Below, one piece after another: positions 41,401-46,359 of a DNA stretch of 64,000 bases (positions are counted from its first letter, which is position 1; each line of letters opens with the position of its first letter). Source of the stretch: Nectonema munidae. Its lineage: Eukaryota; Nematomorpha; Nectonematoida; Nectonematidae. A program made the translations under genes and the position numbers. A model generated the notes under the pieces. The model saw only the letters and a list, made by a program, of their open reading frames with translations. It ran no database searches and was not told the origin of the DNA. The DNA is taken from positions 372,001 to 436,000 of the forward strand of contig JAUIRK010000643.1 of NCBI GenBank assembly GCA_030549495.1, written 5' to 3'.

Positions 41401-44400
41401 ACCAACCTTCACTTAGTAAGAAAATTAATTATTTTTGGGTAGACTCATATTTCTTTCTCCTCAGAAGAAGACAAACAACAGCCTTTGGTGATACTGGTAA
41501 CGATACATTTATTCTTTTTAATCACTTTAATATATTTCACAAATTTTATAAGTTTATCAATTTTCTTACAATGTTTTCATGGTTTCTATTTTAACCTAAA
41601 TCTCTTTTATACTTTCACTATAGAAAGATTTTTTTTAATTTCTGCGATAAATTAATTTTCTGCAATAATTTTGAATGATATAAAAAGTAATTCTAAAATT
41701 TATTATCATGGCAAAACACAAATTTTTGTAAATGTAACAAGTTTGTTAATGTTGATTGAAATTAATTTATAGGTAAAGTTAAATCCATGTATAGCACTCT
41801 GCGAAAAACTGAAATAAAAACGAAGTATTTAGACAAAAATTAATCTTCAATAGTTACAAAAAGTTAATATTTAAAAATAACAAAAGTCTAAATTTTAAAT
41901 TTCTCTCTTTTACTTAAAATTTTATCATTAATTTATATATCTATGGATATTGGAATAATATACAAAGACTTTGAAATGGGTAAAAAAAAATTTAAAAAAT
42001 ACTCACATGTAAAAAATAATCAAACTGATAAGTTGTAACAAAAACTCCTTAATTATCTTCATGTTTTCTTTGATCTTATGAAATTCAACTAAGACAACAT
42101 AAAAAGTCTTAAATACTTGTTGATTCATCAAGCTTATCATTTTTCCAAGCAAAAGTTAATAAAAAAAGTTATTATGGGGCTTAGCATAATTTCCTATCTT
42201 CAATAAGATAGGAGAGATGCATGGACTAGTATTATGTAGCATGTTGATAGAAGAAACAGAATAACTGTTTTGACTAGTTCATCCATCTAACTTTGAAATG
42301 ACTACTTTAGTCAATTGAGTTAGAGAAAAGTTGAAAGAGTTAACCTGATGAATAAATTTATCCTTTCTCACATGGATTAGTTTCAGTAGTTCACTCAACT
42401 CATTATTTTGCAGAACCACTGTCAGGCATTTGTTTATGCTATCCTTGATGCAGTAATTCGTTGTCTGTATTTTTGTGTGGTAACAGGTGTAAAGCCTATT
42501 TTCAACTCATATTGCAAGGATGGGACTATTTGTTGAGGCGCATGGTAAAAAAATTTTTTTTATAAAAAAAATATATAATAACTATTTAAGATAACTCTCA
42601 ATACTGTTTTTTTTAATTAAAACTTAGGATTTTTTTTTTCAAACTATATTTTACAGCATATATTGCAGAGGTCGTACTAGAGTCCTGTAAGTAGAGAAAT
42701 GAATTAATTAGTGATTAAATATGTTAAATAAATTTATCTAAATTTAAATACGGAGTTTCAAATTTCAAAAAAAATTCTTATTTCAGACAATTGAATAATA
42801 ATAAAAAAAGTAGTTGTCAGGAAATTCAATTATAAAAAAGTATTCTAAATTATAAATAATACTCATAGCAATACAAAAAAGTTAACATCTTGGAAAAAAT
42901 ATAAAAATTATGTCAGTATCGCGGATTCAAAGTAAGTAAGTAAGTAAGTAAGTAAGCATTTATTTCACAAAAGTTCACAAGAAAAATATGAGCACATATG
43001 TAGACAAACAACTGTAAAATAAAACAAAACACACACTAAAATAAGTTAAATTCAAAAAAAAAAAACTCAGGTACTTTTGAAGGTAAGCGTCAAAGGCCAA
43101 TCAGCCGCTTGGAGACACTAACCATGAAAGCATAGCTCTTAATGAATCACTTTGAAGATGTTTTCAATATAGACATAAAAAATGGTTCACATTTCAGATA
43201 ATAGGCTTGGTGAACAAATATATGTATGCACATATAAGTAATAAAGATAAGATACATAAATTTGGTTGTAAAAAAAGTAGATATATAAGTAAGGTATATA
43301 AATACATAATCAACAAAATATAAAAAAAAAAAAAAAATACATAAATAGATAAATAAGTATATAAATGAGAGTTAAATGAAACAAACATGAATAGAAAAAA
43401 ATTTGTGTGGGAATACTAGCACTCAAGCTGTTGTATTATTGGTATATTTGCAAGCAAAACATTTAGGGGTTGTACAAGTTGAAAAATCATATTTCGAGAG
43501 AAAATATTTTTTAATATAGTTTCTAAAAGAAGAAAAGTACAAATCGAAATTTGATGTATCAAACTGACTGTTATTAAATAACAAAGATAATTTAAAAGAA
43601 AAAGACTGGCATGATTTGAAAAACTTGTAACGAGGCAAGATCATGGTTAATGGAAATCGTGGGGATGTTTTAATACCTACGTTCAAAACAATTAGTTGAT
43701 CAAAAATACTTGGAAGAAAGAAATTGAGAAATTTATAGAGAAATAATGCGACTTTCCTTTGATATAGATCACTAAACTTAAGTAAGGAGTATGATGCAAA
43801 CAAAAAATTTGTATGGGAGTACTTTCTGCAACCAAATATCAATCTGAGAGTCTGTTTTTGAAAAGTAAAAACTCTAGTATTATTGGTATGACCCCAATTA
43901 AGCAAACTATATGTTATATGAGGAACAAAGAGGGTCTTGTAAAGGACAATCATTGTTTTTAAAGGAAAATTTTTTTTGACAGTCTTTAAAGAAGCACTAA
44001 TATAAGCAAGTTTCTGTCAAATAGTAGAAATATGTTTGTCCCAAGAAAGATTATGACTAATGTGGAGTCCCAAAAGATTAAAGTTCGAAATTTTCGCAAA
44101 TTTTATTTTATTAAAAAACTCATCAAATTTGTTAACGAGTTTTCTATAAGAAAAAACCATACTAAAAGATTTTTTGTAATTTAAACTTAAATTATTGTTC
44201 TCAAACCACTTTATAATCGAATTGAACTGTTCAAAAAGAAATATTTCATTCAGATTTTTCCCTGAAAAAATCGCAGTTATATCGTCGGCGTACATAAACA
44301 TTTTTACCTGATTTGTAGTATGGGGTAAATCATTTACATATATATTAAAAAACAAGGGTCCAATAATGGAACCTTGTGGTACTCCTGAAATAATTTTTTT

Positions 44401-46359
44401 ATTTTCAGAAAAAAAATTACCTAGAGAAACACACTGATATCTATCTTTGAAGTAAGACTCTAAAAATATGAGAGAACTTTCGGAAAAACCATAGTACTTA
44501 AGTTTTAACAAGAGTTTTTGGTGAGATAAAGAATCGAAAGCGTGACTTAAATCAAAGAACAACGTAAAAACTTCATCCTTGGCTTCAATAGCGTTGATTA
44601 TCGTATTTATAAAGAAAGAATGAAAAAGTTCAGTTGAATAGGATTTTCGAAAACCAAATTGGTAAGGTGAAAAAAGGTTATTAAGAGAGAAAAATGAGTT
44701 TATTTGATTAAATAAAACTTTTTCGAAAACCTTAGATACGGAAGAAATTATGCTAATCGGTCGGTAATTTGCAACATCGTTTTTCGCTCCTTTTTTGTGT
44801 ATGGGAATTATTCTACTATTTTTCAAAATACCAGGAAAAGTATTGTATTTAAAACATGAATTAAATGCAGTCATTAATGCAGGGGAGATCCAATTTTCTA
44901 CAAGCTTCAAATCTGAGAGTGAAAGACCATGTACATCAACACAAGTTGAATTTTTCAAACTATTCAAAGATATAAGTACATCATTAAGAGAAACTTGTTT
45001 AAAAGTAAAAGGTGAAGTATGGTGACTTAAACTTTGTCGTATTTCAAATGAAGAATTTGATTCAGCAACAAAATTGCTACAGAAGTGATCATTGAAAATG
45101 TTGCATAACGTTTGTTTCAAACTTACTTCAGATCCGTTAATCTTTAAAGCTAAAAGCTCAGAGTTTTTGTTATTTGTTTTCATAAGGGAGTTCACAATTT
45201 TCCAGGTACTTTTGCTGTCGTTGCAATTACTCAATAAATTTTCGTAAAAAAAGAAAGTTAACCGTAATCCTGCGTCAATTTCAAGACGTAATAACTTTAG
45301 CGAAAGAAAATTAATCTTCATAACATCAACACTATTTTCATATCAAACAGCATTTATATGCTCTTTTATGAGGAGATTTTCTCAATTCCGAACTCTATAT
45401 TCACTATTATACGAAGTCTGGCTTTTTAAAAAAAAGTTTTTTTAGTTTAACACATTACAATAACAAATCCTAAATTTCAGATTCATCCTCATTTTGTGCT
45501 ATAGGAAAGGTACCGTGGGGTGTTTTCATCGAGAAGGCACAATTGCGTCGCTTTTTATCGAACTATGAGGAAAGTAGGCGTGATGCGGGATCGAACCCAA
45601 GACCTTGAGTTATCGAAACCGAGTATCTAACCAACCTTACTCACGCCCCCTGTGCTATAGATACTTGACACAAATTTTCATCATATTTATAAAGAGTAAT
45701 TGTTCGAAAGAGCACATAATTAGAAAGTTCATATGAACTACAGCTTTTTTCAACTAACCTAACTAAACCAATCTCCACCATAAAAAATCATTAGGCATAT
45801 CTAGATTCACTTTGCTTCTAAATTTAGATTTACATAGATAACAGCACTAAAATCTCTTTCCATCTCATATTTTGTCTTACCTATAGAGCTATTGGAATCG
45901 CAAAATATCTGAAGATCAGCGTTTAAACTTCAAATATTAGTTAGTTAAATACTAGATTTCAAATAAAGTAAGTTAGCGTCAATCTTAAATATCAAATTTC
46001 AAAATAAATACACCCTAACATATAAAAAAACATATCTTACATCTAAGAGTGACTCTTGAGAAATTTTAAATTGTTTCGCAAAGACAATGTGGTTTCGAAG
46101 TCAGTCATTCAAAAAAATCTCTTCCGTATAAAACAGAGTGTCATCATATCACCATTTTAATCCCAAATTAAGCTAATGTATGAAGACTAGAATGTTTCTT
46201 CTCGATTTCACAGTTGAAAGTCATATCATAATTGTTTTACCTCCAAAGTTAGGGCGAAGGTCTTTATCGTAGTGGCGTAGTAATTCGTCCAAGAGTTTCG
46301 TTACTTGAGACATTGTGTCTGCGATATTTTTTGAAGGCTTGAAAACGAGTGGCCAAAAC
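14137..46359 (-). CDS. Anion-type Cys-loop receptor subunit (GABA-A/GRD-like), 8 exons found, 5' end missing
   Basis: This is a membrane subunit of a pentameric ligand-gated ion channel, probably chloride-conducting and gated by GABA or a similar transmitter. Joining eight exons by consensus splice sites and matching phases gives 419 residues. [19 protein letters not shown] (22-40) starts the ligand-binding domain. FRQSW (70-74) is loop D and [11 protein letters not shown] (100-110) loop A. The Cys-loop runs from C145 to C159, with 13 residues between. M1 is about 232-255, followed by PAR (261-263), the anion-selectivity motif. M2 is about 264-282 with Ser at 2' and Leu at 9'. M3 is about 296-318, the intracellular loop about 75 residues with RRRR at 355-358, and M4 about 393-415. 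The stop is at 14137-14139. Exon sizes 68, 83 and 153 equal those of vertebrate GABA-A genes. The signal peptide exon was not found. Alpha/GRD-like resemblance is inference; the ligand is unknown. Confidence 0.9.
14860..16210 (-). mobile_element. piggyBac-like transposase fossil
   Basis: It lies in the last intron of the receptor gene. On the minus strand the order is [13 protein letters not shown] (about 16190), FLNDMINDL, then [20 protein letters not shown] (about 15750), [11 protein letters not shown], then [13 protein letters not shown] (about 15375). Next come [20 protein letters not shown] (about 15290) and [14 protein letters not shown], and near 15000 [10 protein letters not shown]. 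ETxRY followed by a LKxFLxx segment and a late FxDNxFxS block are the conserved path of piggyBac transposases. Stops and frame changes are numerous, and part of the catalytic middle was not recognised. TTAA-flanked ends were not identified. Confidence 0.6.
16441..17290 (-). mobile_element. 5'-truncated LINE 3' end with (TATC)n tail
   Basis: On the minus strand, an open stretch at 16960-17277 reads [19 protein letters not shown], then [19 protein letters not shown]. It aligns clearly with the C-terminal part of the LINE at 43.4-45.3 kb ([30 protein letters not shown]). The 3' end is marked by GAATAAAATTTC followed by a (TATC)n microsatellite at 16442-16458. The copy is truncated upstream of the C-terminal domain and lies in the last intron of the receptor gene, in the same orientation. 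Confidence 0.75.
17291..21338. other. Intron sequence (last receptor intron, proximal part)
   Basis: The stretch is AT-rich. No exon or transposon could be named here, except for the duplicated segment at 19543-19822 listed separately. An open frame at 20648-20959 (minus) looks somewhat exon-like but does not fit the phases of its neighbours. Confidence 0.45.
19543..19822 (+). repeat. Direct duplication, two copies of about 110 bases
   Basis: The segment from about 19543 (atttcttcaggattattccg, then gtatttatcattttagtttt and ccttggat) recurs from about 19716 with few differences (atttcttcgtgattattcca and so on, ending ctttggat). The copies are about 173 bases apart. A C-rich word group (ccacccacccacac) sits between them. 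Confidence 0.6.
21339..21529 (-). CDS. Receptor exon 7 of those found (M2 to M3)
   Basis: Acceptor AAACTTCAG, proposed donor ATCAAA|GTAATT. The exon completes Gly and reads [20 protein letters not shown], then [20 protein letters not shown] and [14 protein letters not shown]2 has Thr at 6' and Leu at 9', both usual. The M2-M3 linker reads LPKGIAY where relatives have LPKVSY, one residue longer. The exon leaves in phase 0, which matches the entry phase of the M4 exon. Confidence 0.9.
21530..23588. other. Intron sequence, nothing recognised
   Basis: This is the proximal part of the intron between the M1 and M2-M3 exons of the receptor gene. It is AT-rich. Two overlapping open frames near 22605-22844 show no family features. 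Confidence 0.45.
23589..23640 (+). repeat. Half of a TTAA-type MITE
   Basis: After a TTAA (23585-23588) the sequence begins CCCTTTGTGGAGCAGAATTT and goes on to an ATCTGCTTTTTT word. This agrees closely with the left half of the MITE at 39481-39600. The right half is absent. The fragment abuts the truncated 3' end of the hAT transposase fossil. Confidence 0.5.
23633..25272 (-). mobile_element. hAT (ZBED5/SCAND3-like) transposon fossil, 3'-truncated
   Basis: The transposase starts at ATG 25018-25020 ([20 protein letters not shown]). It shifts frame into a BED-type finger [20 protein letters not shown] with H at the end. [15 protein letters not shown] and [20 protein letters not shown] (the catalytic DETTDV block) follow. 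Then come [50 protein letters not shown], and at the low-coordinate end MKKEILSHL with NPFNINVD. The C-terminal dimerisation region is missing, so the copy is cut at about 23630. The outer end reads, on the minus strand, CATGATTCCCAAACTGGGGG, a typical hAT terminus with GC-rich inverted runs behind it. At least three frame breaks are present. It lies in a receptor intron. Confidence 0.8.
25282..25681. mobile_element. hAT-type MITE, 400 bp, with perfect target duplication
   Basis: The left end reads CAGGGGCCGGGAACC and the right end on the minus strand CAGAGGTCGGAAACC. Both continue into ggct/gagcc words. The element is flanked on both sides by cgttagag (25274-25281 and 25682-25689), a perfect 8-bp target duplication. 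No coding sequence is inside. It sits 9 bases from the end of the neighbouring hAT fossil, inside the same intron. Confidence 0.85.
25976..26128 (-). CDS. Receptor exon 6 of those found (M1 and start of M2, 153 bases)
   Basis: A strong acceptor (CATTTCTTTTAG) and a donor TTTGG|GTATGT bound 153 bases. The exon reads [18 protein letters not shown], then M1 [20 protein letters not shown], then [15 protein letters not shown] just before M2 is the signature of anion-selective family members. Only a 61-base intron (26129-26189) separates it from the preceding exon, while the others are 1.3 to 7.2 kb. Confidence 0.93.
26190..26339 (-). CDS. Receptor exon 5 of those found (loops B to C)
   Basis: The acceptor is CTAATATAG. 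The proposed donor is AATA|GTGCGA, weak but the only GT in the needed phase. The exon reads [18 protein letters not shown], then [19 protein letters not shown] and SDHFN. It ends with one base of a split Asn codon. It is 150 bases against 138-144 in vertebrate relatives. The 3' boundary is the least certain of this gene, because without a splice here the frame runs into unrelated sequence and the M1 exon would be out of frame. Confidence 0.8.
27597..27679 (-). CDS. Receptor exon 4 of those found (Cys-loop, 83 bases)
   Basis: Acceptor ACTTTTTTCAG and donor AGCT|GTAAGT bound an 83-base exon. It encodes [20 protein letters not shown], then CTLNIGS. The two cysteines are separated by 13 residues with the FPLD turn, which defines the Cys-loop family. 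Size and phases equal those of the vertebrate GABA-A exon. Confidence 0.94.
28955..29060 (+). repeat. Decayed TTAA-type MITE remnant with CGTCTGC hairpin words
   Basis: Words aaaaagcagacgat (about 28955) and taatcgtctgctta (about 28985) face each other, followed by acaaacgattttcatt. These are the internal hairpin and arm words of the MITE at 39481-39600. Ends are not clear. Confidence 0.4.
29352..29471 (+). repeat. TTAA-type MITE, decayed copy
   Basis: It begins after TTAA (29348-29351) with CCCTTTCAAACATTCG. It contains the facing words aatcatctgctttt and aaaagcatacgatt, matching the hairpin of the 39481 copy. The 3' terminus is decayed (gcgtgaaatg in place of an AAAGGG end). Confidence 0.5.
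31220..31499 (+). mobile_element. Possible LINE 3' end with (TTC)8 tail
   Basis: A TTTTGAATAAAG signal is followed at once by eight TTC units (31476-31499). The same layout, AATAAA then a short microsatellite, ends the two minus-strand LINEs in this window (tails TATC and TTAC). The 5' limit is a guess, because the open frame before it (31229-31435) cannot be aligned with certainty. Confidence 0.35.
33271..33497 (-). CDS. Receptor exon 3 of those found (loops D, A and E)
   Basis: The 227-base exon has acceptor TGTTGTAG and donor AAAG|GTATCT. It begins [19 protein letters not shown], contains [20 protein letters not shown] and ends [19 protein letters not shown] with a split Arg. The WxPDTxF block is loop A, FRQSW is loop D and the LYYSQR strand is loop E. 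The vertebrate counterpart exon is 221 bases, so this one carries two extra residues, probably in the segment LSAIAS after KFDN. Confidence 0.93.
34274..34343 (+). repeat. tRNA-derived SINE head, copy 1
   Basis: The segment starts AGCGTGGGAAGGTTGGTTAC and ends with a B-box-like GGGTTCAATCC and GCATCAAGCC. It matches, base by base with few gaps, the minus-strand segment at 45577-45647. Similarity continues for about 20 bases past the head (ttctttgctcaaag), which shows a dispersed family and not two chance tRNA relics. The end of the SINE body could not be fixed. Confidence 0.6.
35101..35160 (+). repeat. Partial copy of the MITE at 36498
   Basis: TAGAGATGAATCCGATGTGG followed by aattttttgtatcc repeats the left end of the element at 36498-36882 with two or three differences. 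The other end was not found. Confidence 0.4.
36498..36882. repeat. MITE with 14-bp perfect inverted ends
   Basis: GAGATGTATCGGAT at 36498-36511 is repeated exactly, inverted, at 36869-36882. Inside are repeated gcggatg(a)gg words near both ends, and no coding sequence. No convincing target duplication was seen, so the superfamily is left open. Confidence 0.6.
36922..37541. mobile_element. Non-autonomous hAT element, 620 bp
   Basis: Left end CAAGGGTTCTCAACC, right end on the minus strand CAGGGTTTCTCAACG. Both are followed by tggcccc/gggcca words. The flanks gtttagac (36914-36921) and gtttaaac (37542-37549) form an 8-bp duplication with one mismatch. No transposase motif was seen inside. It lies in a receptor intron. 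Confidence 0.75.
38227..38515. repeat. Foldback (inverted-repeat) element
   Basis: The left arm gacacaaactttcctattta .. cgtctgacaaaaaacatcta .. cactgaaatac is mirrored by the right arm (minus strand: gacacaaacttttctattta .. cgtctgacac .. cactgaaatac). The arms are about 120-140 bases with small indels around a short centre. A related arm fragment lies near 1160-1215. Confidence 0.65.
39044..39235 (-). other. Unrecognised open stretch with exon-like ending
   Basis: A minus-strand frame runs open for about 63 codons from a TAG to a TAA. It is richer in GC than its surroundings. It reads [18 protein letters not shown], then [20 protein letters not shown] and FAKTPQ, just where CAG|GTAAAA could be a splice donor. 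The balanced residues, including five cysteines, look coding. I know no family for it, and it does not fit the receptor phases or homology. It could be part of a repeat or of an unrelated nested gene. Confidence 0.3.
39481..39600 (+). mobile_element. TTAA-type (piggyBac-like) MITE, 120 bp
   Basis: TTAA at 39477-39480 and 39601-39604 flank an element that starts CCCTTTGTTGAC and ends CTCAAAGGA. Inside, aatcgtctgctttt and aaaagcagacgatt face each other as a 14-bp perfect hairpin stem. TTAA duplication with CCC-type ends is characteristic of piggyBac-related elements. This is the clearest copy of the hairpin form. Confidence 0.7.
39699..39800 (+). mobile_element. TTAA-type MITE, 102 bp, 3' end shortened
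   Basis: It starts CCCTTTGAAAAAG after TTAA (39695-39698) and stops at ggtcctc before TTAA (39801-39804). The hairpin words ccgtctgcttt and aaagcagacgatta are present. Compared with the copy 100 bases to the left, the last seven bases are missing. Confidence 0.55.
39897..40053. repeat. 157-bp palindrome (foldback)
   Basis: Two arms of about 73 bases face each other with only about five mismatches. Each holds taataataaat, agttaaatg, aaaaaaattaccctctaat and attatttatttttaa. A loop of only about ten bases separates them. No TTAA or TA duplication is obvious. Confidence 0.8.
40498..40565 (-). CDS. Receptor exon 2 of those found (68 bases)
   Basis: The exon has an acceptor TTTTATTTTAG and a donor ATG|GTATTG. 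It reads [20 protein letters not shown] then KM, with a first partial codon completing GGA (Gly). This fits the V.VxxYVxxxGPISExxM stretch between NFGG and the loop-D strand. The length of 68 bases is the same as the corresponding exon in vertebrate GABA-A subunit genes. It was found by looking for a phase-1 to phase-0 exon in the gap and is too short for ordinary frame searches. Confidence 0.88.
42130..42512 (-). other. Unrecognised open stretch, one internal stop
   Basis: On the minus strand a frame is open from about 42510 to a TGA near 42285, and then open again in the same frame to about 42170. It reads [19 protein letters not shown], then [19 protein letters not shown] and [11 protein letters not shown], which ends at a possible donor CAG|GTTAAC. 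It lacks an ATG. Residue use looks protein-like, but no family is known to me. It may be decayed transposon coding. Confidence 0.3.
42930..42957 (-). repeat. (TTAC)n LINE tail
   Basis: Seven GTAA units on the plus strand, directly after the AATAAA-bearing 3' end of the LINE. Confidence 0.85.
43423..45321 (-). pseudogene. LINE ORF2: reverse transcriptase and C-terminal domain
   Basis: About 610 codons in one frame with a single in-frame TGA (about 44017-44019). The blocks, in order, are [30 protein letters not shown] (fingers); [34 protein letters not shown] (first catalytic Asp); [20 protein letters not shown]; and [14 protein letters not shown], with the YADD active site. WDKHIS precedes the stop. 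After it come [35 protein letters not shown] and a late [11 protein letters not shown], a Cys-rich end. The 5' part upstream of the palm is present only from about 120 residues before the fingers. Confidence 0.92.
45577..45647 (-). repeat. tRNA-derived SINE head, copy 2
   Basis: On the minus strand the 71-base segment starts GGCGTGAGTAAGGTTGGTTA and ends GGGTTCGATCCCGCATCACGCC minus its flanks. The first and last seven bases (GGCGTGA and TCACGCC) pair perfectly as an acceptor stem. GGTTCGATCCC is a good B box. The T stem has two mispairs and no sound anticodon stem was found, so it is not a working tRNA gene. Copy 1 lies at 34274-34343. Confidence 0.65.
46241..46359 (-). CDS. Receptor exon 1 of those found (N-terminal ligand-binding domain)
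   Basis: This 119-base exon lies between a TTTTCAG acceptor and a GAG|GTAAAA donor. It reads [19 protein letters not shown] and then [20 protein letters not shown]. The helix followed by YDKxLRPNFGG is the classic start of GABA and glycine receptor extracellular domains. It enters with one base of a split codon and leaves in phase 1. At least one upstream exon with the start codon and signal peptide must exist, but I could not identify it. Confidence 0.88.

Larger units (their letters stand above)
42930..45330 (-). mobile_element. 5'-truncated non-LTR retrotransposon (Jockey/CR1-like LINE)
   Basis: The element runs on the minus strand from a truncated 5' edge near 45330 to a 3' end marked by GTGAAATAAATGC and a (TTAC)n tail at 42930-42957. 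It lies in the first known intron of the receptor gene, in the same orientation. The endonuclease and ORF1 are absent. The reverse transcriptase is nearly intact, so this is the youngest LINE in the window. A microsatellite tail in place of poly(A) is usual for CR1-like and some Jockey-related LINEs. Confidence 0.9.
40566..46240. other. Intron between 68-base exon and N-terminal exon
   Basis: A 5.7-kb intron. It holds an open stretch at 42130-42512, a 2.4-kb LINE (42930-45330) and a SINE head (45577). The remaining sequence, 40566-42130 and 45650-46240, is AT-rich with nothing recognised. Confidence 0.5.

Noticed and set aside
45577-45647. Working tRNA gene
   Set aside because: The acceptor stem is perfect, but the T stem has mispairs, no proper anticodon arm can be drawn, and a homologous copy shares sequence beyond the tRNA part.
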